Of a stretch of 64,000 bases of DNA, positions 1-9,515 are shown in pieces (within the stretch, counting starts at the first letter, position 1; each line of letters begins with the position of its first letter). The position numbers were made by a program, and so were the translations under genes. Source of the stretch: CAXPZW01 sp964221845. GTDB taxonomy: Bacteria; Bacteroidota; Bacteroidia; Flavobacteriales_D; Sanyastnellaceae. Location of the stretch: positions 8,427-72,426 of the forward strand of contig CAXPZW010000003.1 of NCBI GenBank assembly GCA_964221845.1, read 5' to 3'. The notes beneath the pieces are model-generated. The model did no database searches. It saw only the letters and a list, made by a program, of their open reading frames with translations, and was not told where the DNA came from.

Positions 1-1
1 A

Positions 2-1531
2 GTGCTGGCCAAGGCCTATCTGCAATGGGGCAGTGCCTGTACCGAACGGTTTGAGGGCATGTGGGCGTTTGCCTTGTACGACAACCGCACTCACCAGCTG
101 CTGCTCTCGCGCGACCGCTTTGCCGAGAAACCGCTGTATGTGTACCACACCCAGGACGGCACCTACTTTGCCTCCGAAGTGAAGGCCATCGTTGGGTTGT
201 GCGGACACACGCCCGAGGTTAACGAAGAACACCTATTGCGCTACGTGGTCAACGGCCACAAGTCGCTGTACAAAACCCCGCAGACCTTTTTCAAGGGCGT
301 GGGCGAAGTACCGTTTGCGCACAACGCAGTCATCACTCCTGATGCCCCCGGGCAACTCAAAGCCACAGCGTACTGGACCCCGCAGCTTCGCGAGCAGCTC
401 AACATGACCGAACAGGAAGCCATTGAAGGCACCCGTGAGCGGTTGATTGAGAGTGTGAAGCTGCGCATGCGTTCAGACGTGCCGTTGGCCTTTTGCCTGA
501 GCGGTGGGGTGGATTCGGCCAGTTTGGTGAGCATCGCGGCCAAGGAATTGGGTGCCGATGTCCACACCTTCTCCATCATCGACAAAGACGCCCGGTACGA
601 CGAGCGCGACAACATCGAGGCCACCATTGCCGATACCGGTTGCCAGTCCACCCAAATTGTGCTGAGCACCGAGGACGACAACATTTCCAGGCTGGAGTCT
701 TTGGTGCGTTACCACGACGCGCCGGTGGCCACCATCAGCTACTTTGTACATTCATGCTTGAGCGAGCAGATTGCCAAGCGCGGGTTCAAAATTTCGATCT
801 CCGGTACGGCGGCCGACGAGTTGTTGACCGGGTACTACGATCACTTTGTACTGCACTTGTACGAAGTGCGCAACCACCCCGAGTTTGAGCGGTTCAAAGC
901 CGAATGGGAGCAGTACCCGCTGCAGTTTGTGCGCCACCCGGATTTCCGCAAGTTCGATTTGTACTTCAACAACCCCGGCAAGCGCGATCACATCTACCTC
1001 AACAACGACGTGTTCCGCAGCATGCTCCGCGAGGATTTTCACGAGCCGTTTACCGAGACCAAGTACTGCGACAGCCTGCTGCGCAACCGCATGATGAACG
1101 AGCTGTTCCACGAAGTGGTGCGTGTCATCCTGCACGAGGACGACCTCAACAGCATGAAGTACTCCTTGGAAAACCGCAGCCCATTCCTCGATACCCAGTT
1201 GTTCGAGTGGGCCAACAGCATCCCGTCGCACCTGCTGATCAACAAGGGCTACAATAAATACATCTTGCGTGAAGCGGTCAAAGGCATCCTCAATGAGAAG
1301 GTGCGCACCGCACGCGAGAAGAAAGGCTTCAACGCCTCGATCAACTCCATTTTCGACTTCAACAACCCTGAACACCGCGCGTATTTCCTGGACGATTCCC
1401 CCATCTTCCAGTACTTTGACAAAACGCGCATGGAGGAAGTGCTCGGGCGGGGCGAATTCCCCAACAGCTACAAGAAATTCCTCTTCAATTTCATCAACGC
1501 CAAAATCTTCCTGGAACAACACCAGGGCTGA
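2..1531 (+). CDS. asnB: Asparagine synthase-like glutamine amidotransferase, 5' end outside window
   Basis: Class II glutamine-dependent asparagine synthase family, which moves ammonia from glutamine onto an activated carboxylate. The window begins inside the N-terminal amidotransferase domain, so Cys2 and roughly the first 100 residues are missing and the GTG at position 2 is probably an internal codon. Visible are the end of that domain (RDRFAEKPLYV, with Ala where the family usually has Gly), the ATP-pyrophosphatase loop SGGVDS at residues 167-172 of the visible part, and the C-terminal ENRSPFLD motif. It lies 10 bp before a NeuB-like gene in a polysaccharide locus. In such loci these enzymes can amidate sugar acids, so the substrate need not be aspartate. 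Family assignment is firm; the substrate is inferred. Confidence 0.9.
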   Translation: MLAKAYLQWGSACTERFEGMWAFALYDNRTHQLLLSRDRFAEKPLYVYHTQDGTYFASEVKAIVGLCGHTPEVNEEHLLRYVVNGHKSLYKTPQTFFKGVGEVPFAHNAVITPDAPGQLKATAYWTPQLREQLNMTEQEAIEGTRERLIESVKLRMRSDVPLAFCLSGGVDSASLVSIAAKELGADVHTFSIIDKDARYDERDNIEATIADTGCQSTQIVLSTEDDNISRLESLVRYHDAPVATISYFVHSCLSEQIAKRGFKISISGTAADELLTGYYDHFVLHLYEVRNHPEFERFKAEWEQYPLQFVRHPDFRKFDLYFNNPGKRDHIYLNNDVFRSMLREDFHEPFTETKYCDSLLRNRMMNELFHEVVRVILHEDDLNSMKYSLENRSPFLDTQLFEWANSIPSHLLINKGYNKYILREAVKGILNEKVRTAREKKGFNASINSIFDFNNPEHRAYFLDDSPIFQYFDKTRMEEVLGRGEFPNSYKKFLFNFINAKIFLEQHQG

Positions 1532-1541
1532 CCCATAGACC

Positions 1542-2249
1542 ATGTTTGTCATCTCAGAAATTTCTCCGCAACACCACGGCGATCACCACATTGCCGAGCA
1601 AATGATCCTGCAATCCAAGCTCGGCGGCGCCGAAGCGGTCAAAGTACAACTGTACGATCCCGAGCAGTTCAACAAGCCCGAGTCGCACGCCATGAGCAAG
1701 GAGCAACTCCGCGATTTGCGAGACTTTGGAGACGCGCACGGCATTCCGGTGTTTGCCACTGCATTTGCCCCCAAGTTCCTGGATTGGTGTGTGGACCTCG
1801 ACCTCAAGTACATGAAGGTTGCCGCGCGCATGCACGTGGGCTTCCCCGAGCTGACCCGCGATGTAATGCAGGTGGGCAAACCCACCTTTGTGTCCATCCC
1901 GTCGGACATGCCGCAGGCCGACGTAGACAACATTGGCATTGAGGACCATGCGACTTACCTGTACTGCGTGGTCAAGTACCCCACTTTGGTGGAAGAGTTC
2001 CGCATGCCGGACTTCGCTACCACCCGTTTCTCAGGCATCTCGGACCATACCTTGGGCAACTCGGCGGCGATGTTTGCCAGCGCACACGGGGCGATGTACC
2101 TCGAGAAGCACTTCACCCTGCGCAAGTCCTTCCAGCGCACCGGCGAGTTGGCACACTTGTGCTCGATGGACCTGCAAGACCTGATGGACATCCGCAACAC
2201 CGCATCTGAATTCGAGTTGCTGCGCAAGGCTACTGGAGTTGCGGGCTGA
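1542..2249 (+). CDS. NeuB-like (sialic/nonulosonic acid synthase family) protein without SAF domain
   Basis: This 235-aa protein matches the TIM-barrel part of N-acetylneuraminate synthase (NeuB), which condenses phosphoenolpyruvate with an amino sugar. Supporting motifs are EISPQHHGD near residue 6, KVQLY at 34-38, and GISDHTLG with the downstream GAMYLEKHFTL at about residues 165-193. NeuB proteins are usually 330-350 aa and end in an antifreeze-like SAF domain that helps bind substrate; this protein stops straight after the barrel. No frameshift is visible, and the next gene starts inside its 3' end, so the short form looks genuine. A role in making an acidic nine-carbon sugar, or a related aldolase reaction, is inferred. 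Confidence 0.75.
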   Translation: MFVISEISPQHHGDHHIAEQMILQSKLGGAEAVKVQLYDPEQFNKPESHAMSKEQLRDLRDFGDAHGIPVFATAFAPKFLDWCVDLDLKYMKVAARMHVGFPELTRDVMQVGKPTFVSIPSDMPQADVDNIGIEDHATYLYCVVKYPTLVEEFRMPDFATTRFSGISDHTLGNSAAMFASAHGAMYLEKHFTLRKSFQRTGELAHLCSMDLQDLMDIRNTASEFELLRKATGVAG

Positions 2250-3573
2250 TCTGATCCAAGAAATCATCCAGTTGCGTGAGGCAGCCTGGGCCGCGGCCGG
2301 TTCCGATTCGGAGTTGGGCTTGGTCGGGACATGCCTGCGCGAGCATGCTTCCTTTCGACTGCTTGGCTCAGACGCCCAGGACGATTACATCGGTTTTCGG
2401 GTGTGGCGCCGCTTGCAGTTGCGGTGGAAAAAGCGCGCTTCGTTGGCGCCCTTACTCAAGCCTAACAGCCATGTGCTGCTGCTGGACAGCGGCAGCCGCA
2501 ATGCCGCCCATGCGGTGCCTTATGTGGAGGCCATGTTGGGCCAAGAGGTGGGGCATTTCATCAGCCGCGATGACCTCCCTGGACCGTTGTCCTTTGCAGG
2601 GCGCCTACCTGTAGCCTTCCACCGTTATGCGTGGAAGGTGGCGCGCAAGTGCATCAAGGCAGAAGACCGCGTACATCGGGCGATGGGCCTGTTCTCAGTG
2701 GCCGAGTTGGCCGTGCTCTTGGAGTACATCGAGCGCCACAAGGTGACCCACGTGGTGGATTTCGCTCCTTACCTCATTGATCACAACCTGCTTTACCTCT
2801 TGCTCCGCGAGCGCGGGGTGTCAGTGACCAAGGTGCCAAGTTCGGGGCCCTTACGCACCCACAACCACATTTTGCTGGCCGACCGCGTGGCGTTGAGTAC
2901 CCCGTACCACGTCCACGAAATGGAAACGCTAGGGGCCACTTTCAAGTCCGGCGAAGTGCTCCGCTGGATTCCCGAACGGGCCTTGGAGTACACAGGCAAA
3001 TATGCAAGCCCAGATGCGCCTACGCCTCCTCCACGAACGGTGGGGTTTTACAGCCACGGCGGCTGGGTGCGAGCTGCGCAGCAACACACCTCGGACGGGT
3101 TGGATATTCACGCCCAAGAAGAGGCGCTGCTGCATGTGCTCGGACGCTTTGTGCAGGACCGGCCGGATTGGAAATTGGTGGTCTTCCCACACCCACGCGA
3201 AAAGGCAGCGGATGTGGTGGATCGCACGCGAGCCCATTACGGACAGTTTTTGCCGTTGGAGCAGGTGGATTTACGGCTGGATCCCATCCCCACCTCCCAG
3301 CAGTTTGAAGCGGCGGACGTCGGTGTGGCGGTGTTCAGCACCATTGTGTACGAGCGGCTTTTCTGCGGCTACAAGACCCGCATTTTCAACCTCTCCAATC
3401 CTGATTTCCCGGCAGAAGGCACGTCCCTGAATGGCTTGTGTGCCCGAAGCGAAGACGCATTGTTGGAGGCCATCGCCGTTGCTGCTGAACGGTCGCGAGA
3501 AGACGATTTTCAACGGCTTGGCCTTACCGAATACCGGTGGGATGCCTACGCGCAATTGACTGCACAGTCATGA
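2239..3573 (+). CDS. Putative GT-B-like glycosyltransferase of unknown family
   Basis: A 444-aa soluble protein that I do not recognise with certainty. The TTG start overlaps the preceding NeuB-like gene by 11 bp, implying coupling. The C-terminal half looks like the donor-binding half of a GT-B transferase: VVFPHPREK (HP at residues 318-319) is followed by a hydrophobic strand and STIVYE at 367-372. An HP motif plus a Ser-rich/Glu motif also occurs in bacterial sialyl- and polysialyltransferase families and in capsule glycerophosphotransferases. With a NeuB-like gene directly upstream, transfer of an acidic sugar is an attractive but unproven role. There is no signal peptide or transmembrane segment. 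Its stop overlaps the next ATG as ATGA. Confidence 0.55.
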   Translation: MRADLIQEIIQLREAAWAAAGSDSELGLVGTCLREHASFRLLGSDAQDDYIGFRVWRRLQLRWKKRASLAPLLKPNSHVLLLDSGSRNAAHAVPYVEAMLGQEVGHFISRDDLPGPLSFAGRLPVAFHRYAWKVARKCIKAEDRVHRAMGLFSVAELAVLLEYIERHKVTHVVDFAPYLIDHNLLYLLLRERGVSVTKVPSSGPLRTHNHILLADRVALSTPYHVHEMETLGATFKSGEVLRWIPERALEYTGKYASPDAPTPPPRTVGFYSHGGWVRAAQQHTSDGLDIHAQEEALLHVLGRFVQDRPDWKLVVFPHPREKAADVVDRTRAHYGQFLPLEQVDLRLDPIPTSQQFEAADVGVAVFSTIVYERLFCGYKTRIFNLSNPDFPAEGTSLNGLCARSEDALLEAIAVAAERSREDDFQRLGLTEYRWDAYAQLTAQS

Positions 3574-4472
3574 AGGTGAGTGTAGTCATACCATGTTACA
3601 ACGTCGAGGCCTATTTGGCTGAGTGTGTGGCGAGTGTGCGTACGATTGGGGAAACGATTCCTGTGATCCTGGTGGACAACAATTCTACCGATGGCACGGC
3701 AGCCGTGATCGAGATGCTGGCCGCGCAAGATCCCCACGTTTCAGCCCTTTCGGAATCCGCTCCCGGAGCACCTTCAGCGCGCAACAGCGGTTTGGCAGTG
3801 GTAGACACCGAGTGGGTGCAATTCCTGGATGCGGATGACCTGCTGTTGCCCGATCCCTTTGAGCGCCGCTGGCAAACGCAGGCCGACATCGTGGTGGGTG
3901 GTTACCACAAACGGGCGGTGGATGGCTCCCAGACCGAAGTGGCCCCGCATGCAGATGTGTGGAAAGGGCTGTTCAACACCGACCTGGGCATCACCTCCAG
4001 CATCCTCTGGCGCACTGAAGCCGTGCGCAAAGTCTCGGGATGGGATGCCGATCTGAAAAGCAGTCAAGAGTACGACTTGATGTTCCGTTGCCTGCAATCT
4101 GGGGCACGGTTGCAGACCATTGCCACACCCACAGCTGTTGTGCGTGAGCGGGCCTCGGGACAAATCTCCCAATCCGACCCAGCACCGCGTTGGCACCGCT
4201 ACCTCGCCCTGAGAACGGCCATGCTGGAACACCTCAAAACCCACGAGCAAGCTTACTTCGAGCGCGAAGCTTCGGGTTACTATCAGCAGCTGTTTGACCA
4301 CATTCGCACCTTGTCCAACAGCGATCCTAAGGGAGCTGTAGACTGGTACAAGCAATCCATCCCCGCGGATTTCACTCCGCAACCTTCGCCGGCGACAGGG
4401 GCCTTGTTTTTGCGTTTGATGCGCATCTTTGGCTTCGCCGGCGCTACACGCATCCGCCGCTTGTTGCCATGA
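3570..4472 (+). CDS. Glycosyltransferase family 2 protein
   Basis: A 300-aa GT-A inverting transferase. The start is the ATG inside an ATGA overlap with the previous gene; an upstream in-frame start would lie within that gene and adds no conserved sequence. The N-terminus MKVSVVIPCYN, the VDNNSTDGT loop at about 35-43 and the metal-binding LDADD at 86-90 are classic GT2 features. No membrane segments are evident, so it probably acts at the cytoplasmic face of the inner membrane, adding a sugar to a lipid-linked repeat unit. Acceptor and donor cannot be read from sequence. It ends in another ATGA overlap. Confidence 0.9.
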   Translation: MKVSVVIPCYNVEAYLAECVASVRTIGETIPVILVDNNSTDGTAAVIEMLAAQDPHVSALSESAPGAPSARNSGLAVVDTEWVQFLDADDLLLPDPFERRWQTQADIVVGGYHKRAVDGSQTEVAPHADVWKGLFNTDLGITSSILWRTEAVRKVSGWDADLKSSQEYDLMFRCLQSGARLQTIATPTAVVRERASGQISQSDPAPRWHRYLALRTAMLEHLKTHEQAYFEREASGYYQQLFDHIRTLSNSDPKGAVDWYKQSIPADFTPQPSPATGALFLRLMRIFGFAGATRIRRLLP

Positions 4473-5665
4473 AAATTCTCTATTTCAGTCCCCATCCGAA
4501 TTTGAACTTCGGGGCCCCATCGGGCCCAGGCACCCACATGCGCGAAATGGTGCATGCCTTTCGGGCGTTGGGGCACGAGGTGGAGCTGTGTATTCTGGGT
4601 GGAACTGAGTGGCAACCGGGTGGAAATGCCAACTCGACTGGTGGGGGACTCAAGCAACGGATCAAACCGCTCGTGCCGAGCATCCTGTGGCAGACCATGA
4701 AGGACCGCAACCTGCAAAAGTTCGACGCGCACGCTGCGCAGGAATTGGAGGCGGCTTGCGCGCGCTTTGCCCCTGACCTGATCTATGAGCGGGGGTATTA
4801 CTTGATGACCTCTGGGGTGGACGTGGCCAGTAAGCGAGGCATTCGCCACGTGTTGGAAATCAACGCCCCTTACCCGGAAGAAAAGGTGTCGATGGAGGGC
4901 AAGAGCCTGTACCACGCCAAAGCCTTGCGCGCCGAACGCTTGCAATACGAGCGCACCGATAAACTGGTGGTGGTCAGCACCGCTCTGCAGGACTACTATT
5001 TGCAGCGCGGGGATTTCCCAGAAAAGATTTTGGTGACGCCCAATGCTGTGCGTGATCCACAGGTCGCTCCTGACTTAGAAGGAGCAGCTGGCGTTCGTGA
5101 CCAATGGGGCATTCCCTCCGAAGCCCTGGTTTTTGGGTTTGTGGGCAGCATCTTTCCGTACCACGGTGTGGATCGCTTGATTGCTGCGTTTGCCACCCCG
5201 AAGCTCCAAGACGCGCACCTGCTGATTGTGGGGGGAGGGGCTTGGCTCGACCAGTTGAAAGCCCAAGCGGCGAGTGGTCCTGCGGCGGGCCGGATTCACT
5301 TTACCGGCAATGTGCCACATGCGCAAGTGCCCGCGCACATCGCAGCCATGGACGTGACAGTCATGGCCAAAAGCAATTGGTACGGTAGCCCGGTGAAGAT
5401 CTTCGAGTACGGCGTATTGGGCAAGCCCATTGTGGCGCCTGATGTGGGTCCAGTGGGGGACGTCATGCAACACGGACGCACCGGGTGGCTTGTGCCCGAT
5501 GAGGCCGCGGCCCTGCAAACCGCATTGGAGACCCTGGCGACCGATGCCGAGCTGTGCACCCGGTTGGGCGAGGCCTTTCGTGCCCAAATTGCGCGTAACC
5601 ATACCTGGAAACGCATGGCCGAACAGGTGTTGGATCCAAATGCGTACGGACTCAAGTTGTCCTGA
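4469..5665 (+). CDS. Glycosyltransferase family 4 protein
   Basis: A 398-aa GT-B retaining transferase. The N-terminal domain opens with MKILYFSPHPN and a Gly-rich acceptor loop (GAPSGPGTHMREM). The C-terminal domain carries FVGSIFPYHGVDRLI and the donor site KIFEYGVLGKPIVAPDVGP at about residues 308-326. It overlaps the preceding GT2 gene by 4 bp. A 119-bp gap follows, the largest in the locus, and contains a promoter-like -7 element, so a transcription unit may be re-initiated after this gene. Sugar specificity is not predictable. Confidence 0.9.
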   Translation: MKILYFSPHPNLNFGAPSGPGTHMREMVHAFRALGHEVELCILGGTEWQPGGNANSTGGGLKQRIKPLVPSILWQTMKDRNLQKFDAHAAQELEAACARFAPDLIYERGYYLMTSGVDVASKRGIRHVLEINAPYPEEKVSMEGKSLYHAKALRAERLQYERTDKLVVVSTALQDYYLQRGDFPEKILVTPNAVRDPQVAPDLEGAAGVRDQWGIPSEALVFGFVGSIFPYHGVDRLIAAFATPKLQDAHLLIVGGGAWLDQLKAQAASGPAAGRIHFTGNVPHAQVPAHIAAMDVTVMAKSNWYGSPVKIFEYGVLGKPIVAPDVGPVGDVMQHGRTGWLVPDEAAALQTALETLATDAELCTRLGEAFRAQIARNHTWKRMAEQVLDPNAYGLKLS

Positions 5666-5704
5666 TTTTTAGCCGGCTACAGCCGCGGTGCGGAGCACAT
5701 GCGC

Positions 5705-5712
5705 TACCTTTG
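5705..5712 (+). promoter_or_regulatory. Promoter -7 element TACCTTTG
   Basis: Exact match to the Bacteroidota -7 consensus TAnnTTTG, in the only sizeable gap inside the polysaccharide locus and about 70 bp before the next start codon. No convincing TTTG sits 19 bp upstream, so it is either a weak or activated promoter or a chance match. Confidence 0.4.
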
Positions 5713-5784
5713 TTAAACGCCCTTTGGGGTGGCATGAAGTGAACGCGCCGGTACCCCGGCCAGAAGAAGCGCCAAAATCGAACT

Positions 5785-6951
5785 GTGAAACTTGCGATCC
5801 TGACCGATGGCATCTACCCCTTTGTGATTGGGGGGATGCAGAAGCATTCGTACTACTTGGCCCGTTTCCTTACGGGATTGGGGGTAGACGTGACGCTGGT
5901 GCATTGTGTTCCACACGGCAAGCCGCTGCCGGACGAGGCCGAGGTGAAGACCAAGTTGGAGATTGCGGAGGATGCCAAGTTTCGATCCATTTGCTTGCAT
6001 TTCCCTCAGGCTGGCTCCATGCCTGGGCACTACCTCAAAGAATCCTACGCCTACTCGGTCAAGGTGCGTGCGGCCTTGGGTGAAGCCCTGCACGGGTTTG
6101 ATTTCATTTACATCAAAGGCTACGCCGGCTGGGACCTGTTCCGCCAAAAGGAACGGGGCAAAAAACTGCCTCCGTTGGGCGTGAAGTTCCACGGGTACGA
6201 GATGTTCCAGCAGGCACCGAGCTTCAAGGTCAAGTTGCAGCACTGGTTGCTGCGGGGCCCCACCAAGTACAACAACAAGTTTGCGGACGTGGTCTTTAGC
6301 TACGGTGGGTACATCACCCCGCTGGTGCAACAGATCGGCGTGCCGGCCGAACGCATCATCGAAATTCCTACCGGCATCGAAGCCAGCTGGGTGCGCGATG
6401 CGGTGCCGGCCAGCGGCACAAAGCGCAAATTCCTGTTCATCGGTCGTTTTGAACGGCGCAAAGGCGTGGAGGAGTTGAACTCGGTCTTGGAAAAACTCGC
6501 AAGCCGCGATGATTTCGAATTTCATTTTGTGGGCCCCATCCCGCCCACTCGTCATATCAACAGTGACGCCATCACCTACCACGGAAAAGTGATGGAAAAG
6601 GACAGGCTCCAGGCCATCGTGGACGACTGCGAAGTGCTGGTGACCCCCAGCCACTCCGAGGGCATGCCCAACGTGATCATGGAAGGCATGGCTCGCGGGT
6701 TGGCTGTGATTGCTACCGATGTGGGCGCTGTGCCCGCACAAGTGGACGAGGTCAACGGTTGGCGCTTGACTCCGGGAGACGCAAGAGCACTCGAAGACGC
6801 CATGCTCGAGGCCATCGCGATGGAGCCTGCAGCACTTGATCAGAAGCGCCAAGCTTCGCGTCAGCGTGTGCTGGATGAATTCTCCTGGGAGCAAGTCTCG
6901 GCCCAAACCCTGGAGGCCTTGAACGCTTACCTGCAAAACCACCAGCACTGA
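5785..6951 (+). CDS. Glycosyltransferase family 4 protein
   Basis: A 388-aa GT-B transferase starting at GTG: translation begins MKLAILTDGIYPFVIGG, the typical GT4 N-terminus with its Gly-rich loop, and no earlier start preserves it. The C-terminal domain shows KFLFIGRFERRKGVEEL and the donor-binding segment TPSHSEGMPNVIMEGMARG around residues 287-305, with the E-x7-E type spacing of the family. It is a second, clearly divergent GT4 beside the one ending at 5665. Likely cytoplasmic, acting on a membrane-bound glycan intermediate. Confidence 0.9.
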   Translation: MKLAILTDGIYPFVIGGMQKHSYYLARFLTGLGVDVTLVHCVPHGKPLPDEAEVKTKLEIAEDAKFRSICLHFPQAGSMPGHYLKESYAYSVKVRAALGEALHGFDFIYIKGYAGWDLFRQKERGKKLPPLGVKFHGYEMFQQAPSFKVKLQHWLLRGPTKYNNKFADVVFSYGGYITPLVQQIGVPAERIIEIPTGIEASWVRDAVPASGTKRKFLFIGRFERRKGVEELNSVLEKLASRDDFEFHFVGPIPPTRHINSDAITYHGKVMEKDRLQAIVDDCEVLVTPSHSEGMPNVIMEGMARGLAVIATDVGAVPAQVDEVNGWRLTPGDARALEDAMLEAIAMEPAALDQKRQASRQRVLDEFSWEQVSAQTLEALNAYLQNHQH

Positions 6952-6954
6952 TCC

Positions 6955-8199
6955 ATGGATTCCCGCCAGAACAGGGTGTACTTCCCCGGACTCAATGGAC
7001 TGCGATTTTTGGCGGCATTTGCGGTGATCATCACCCATATCGAGCTGATGAAGAAATACTTCGGGCTCGGGCACTTGTGGGAGGACTCCGGACAGACGAT
7101 CACCACCTTTCCGCTCGATCAAATCCTCGAAGGAAAGTTGAATATGTTTCAACCGTTGGTTTCGGATGCCGGACCGCTTGGGGTGACGTTTTTCTTCGTG
7201 CTGAGCGGCTTTTTGATCACCTACCTCCTCCAGGCCGAGAAGCAGCATACGGGACACATTGCCATTAAGAAATTCTACCTACGCCGCATCCTGCGCATTT
7301 GGCCTCTGTATTTCTTGATTTTGATACTGGGCTTTGCCGTGCTCCCCAGTTTGGGCGACTGGTTCTACGTCCGCGAACAATCTGAGGCACTGACCGAGCA
7401 CTACTGGCTCAACCTACTGCTCTACATTTTCATCTTCCCCAACCTGGCGTATTCCATCACTGGGGCAGCTGTGCCGTGCATTGGGCAAAGTTGGAGCATT
7501 GGGGTAGAGGAGCAGTTCTACCTGTTGTGGCCGGTGCTGATCAAGTTTGCCAAGAAACCGGTGAATGTCGTGCTGGGCGCAACTGCGGTTTTGGTCGTGG
7601 TCAAGGCACTGGTTTTGCTCGCTTGGATGGGCTACACCTCTCCACCGGAGTGGCTGCGCATTGTCAAAGAATTCATGGCCATGTCCAAACTGGAGTGTAT
7701 GACTATTGGTGGAGCGGGCGCCTGGCTGCTGTTCAACAAGCGGGACTGGTTGATGTCTGTGGTATCGCACCGTAGCATTGAAATTGGGGCGTATGTGGGT
7801 GTGCTGGCCTTGCTGTACTTGACTCCAGCCCTGATTCAGGATGGTGTACACGTGTTGTATGGCGTATTGTTTTTGATCATCATCCTGAACATTTCCTGCA
7901 ACCCGCGTTCGGTGTTCAAGCTGGAAGGGCCGCGTTGGAACTTCTTGGGTAAGGTGAGCTACGGACTGTACATGTACCACCTGATCATCATCGTAGGCGC
8001 CTTGTATTTCTTACAAGATGTTATGGGGGCCCAAGGCGATTTGAGCCTGGTTCAAAACCTGTCGCTGTATGTGGGTGTGATTGGGTTGACTATCTTCGTT
8101 TCCCACCTTTCGTACCAATACATTGAGCGTCCGTTCATCCTGAGCAAGTCACGCCATCAGCGTGTCATCAGCGGCGAAGATGCACGCTCCGAGTCGTGA
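6955..8199 (+). CDS. Acyltransferase family 3 (OafA/NodX type) membrane protein
   Basis: A 414-aa polytopic inner-membrane protein of the acyltransferase-3 family, which moves acetyl or other acyl groups onto extracytoplasmic sugars. The opening YFPGLNGLRFLAAFAVIITH holds the conserved Arg and His expected in the first transmembrane helix, and about ten hydrophobic segments follow (for example YFLILILGFAVLPSL and VSYGLYMYHLIIIVGALYF). It begins 3 bp after the preceding glycosyltransferase and its stop overlaps the next start (GTGA). Context supports O-acetylation of the polysaccharide made by this locus. Confidence 0.88.
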   Translation: MDSRQNRVYFPGLNGLRFLAAFAVIITHIELMKKYFGLGHLWEDSGQTITTFPLDQILEGKLNMFQPLVSDAGPLGVTFFFVLSGFLITYLLQAEKQHTGHIAIKKFYLRRILRIWPLYFLILILGFAVLPSLGDWFYVREQSEALTEHYWLNLLLYIFIFPNLAYSITGAAVPCIGQSWSIGVEEQFYLLWPVLIKFAKKPVNVVLGATAVLVVVKALVLLAWMGYTSPPEWLRIVKEFMAMSKLECMTIGGAGAWLLFNKRDWLMSVVSHRSIEIGAYVGVLALLYLTPALIQDGVHVLYGVLFLIIILNISCNPRSVFKLEGPRWNFLGKVSYGLYMYHLIIIVGALYFLQDVMGAQGDLSLVQNLSLYVGVIGLTIFVSHLSYQYIERPFILSKSRHQRVISGEDARSES

Positions 8200-9515
8200 T
8201 TCGGAACCTGTTCCATATCATCATTTTCTCGACGATTTTCATTGCGTCGTATGTCTTCTTCAAGCAGCCGTTTGAGGGGTACATCACCTACATCGTTTTG
8301 GTACTGTTGTTTCCGGTGTTCATCTCCAAGTTTGGCATTCCCATCAAACCCTTGGTGATCTTTTTTCCGCTGCTGATCTCGGGCATTATTTACATGCAGT
8401 CCGGCGACAATACGCCTCAGCAATTCTGGAAGGTATTCATCGGGTTTTCGGCATCGGTCATCTTCTATGAGTATGTACTGAAGCTGTATAGCTTCGATGT
8501 CAGGCGGCTCTTTAAGTATTACATGATCGGGTGCTACATCGCCTCCATGATTGGCATTTTTCAGGTGCTGAGCTTTTTGGTGGGCTTTACCCCGGGCTAC
8601 GATTTCCGCTGGGTGTTTAACAAGTGGAATTTGAGTGAAGGAGGTTTGGGCATCCGGATGAATTCGATTTTCTCCGAGCCTTCGTATTTCGCGGCGGTGT
8701 CTGCACCGGCGTTTTTCATTGCGCTCTACAGTTTGATCAAAAACCGCGCGTACTACCTCAAGAACTGGCAATTGATCGCAATTGTGCTGGCTTACTTCTT
8801 GACCTTCTCGACCCTTGGCTACCTCGGTATTTTCTTTTGCTTGGTCCTGCTATTGGTCAACTTGGGCTTCATTCGTTACGCGCTCATCTTTGGCCCGTTG
8901 GCCGTGGCTGGTTTTGTGTATGCCTACACCTCCATTGACGAGTTCCGCGACCGCATCGATGGTACGCGAGAGGTGTTTGTGGAAGGCAACATCCAGAGCT
9001 ACGACGTGCACGGATCCAGCTTTGTATTGTACAACAGCTACATCGTGGCCACCACCAACTGGAAGAAGAACCCCATGTTTGGGACAGGGCTCGGATCGCA
9101 CGCCATTGCCTTTGACCGCTATTCGGTGACCAAGCAGGCCGGTGCCATCCAGATTGAGTTCAACCAGTTCGACGCCAACTCCATGTTGCTGCGCTTGTTG
9201 AGCGAGACGGGGCTCTATGGGGTCCTGTTTATGCTGGTCTTCCTGATTCGAAGTTGGGTCCGGCGCGACCGGGCGGCTGATGAAGAAATGTGGCTCATTT
9301 CCAATGCGGTGTTGGTCATCATTTTGCTGTACCTCTCCCGGCAAGGGCACTACTTCCTGAACGGGTTCCCCTTCTTCTTGTGGATGTTCTACTACGTCAG
9401 CCGTGAGAACAAGGCGCTGGTGGCAGAACACGGCTACTACATGGCCACAGACAAAAGCTTGCCGTCGTTTTCGGGAGAGACTCCCGGTGAATCCTTGCAA
9501 CCGTCGTCCTCCTGA
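8196..9515 (+). CDS. O-antigen polymerase/ligase-like membrane protein
   Basis: A 439-aa polytopic membrane protein starting at GTG in a 4-bp overlap with the acyltransferase gene. It has at least ten hydrophobic helices and a large loop at about residues 260-320 containing GTREVFVEGN, SFVLYNSYIVATTNWKKNPMFG and GLGSHAIAF. That loop pattern (small-residue G-x-G-S-H after the helices) resembles the Wzy/WaaL superfamily. It is the only polymerase/ligase candidate in the locus, so it is probably the Wzy that links repeat units in the periplasm; a ligase role is the alternative. Primary sequence conservation is low in this family. Confidence 0.75.
   Translation: MIRNLFHIIIFSTIFIASYVFFKQPFEGYITYIVLVLLFPVFISKFGIPIKPLVIFFPLLISGIIYMQSGDNTPQQFWKVFIGFSASVIFYEYVLKLYSFDVRRLFKYYMIGCYIASMIGIFQVLSFLVGFTPGYDFRWVFNKWNLSEGGLGIRMNSIFSEPSYFAAVSAPAFFIALYSLIKNRAYYLKNWQLIAIVLAYFLTFSTLGYLGIFFCLVLLLVNLGFIRYALIFGPLAVAGFVYAYTSIDEFRDRIDGTREVFVEGNIQSYDVHGSSFVLYNSYIVATTNWKKNPMFGTGLGSHAIAFDRYSVTKQAGAIQIEFNQFDANSMLLRLLSETGLYGVLFMLVFLIRSWVRRDRAADEEMWLISNAVLVIILLYLSRQGHYFLNGFPFFLWMFYYVSRENKALVAEHGYYMATDKSLPSFSGETPGESLQPSSS

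Noticed and set aside
5713..7257. 514-aa minus-strand open frame
   Set aside because: Antisense to a clear GT4 gene and part of the acyltransferase gene; composition is His/Gln-rich, typical of the complement of a GC-rich gene.
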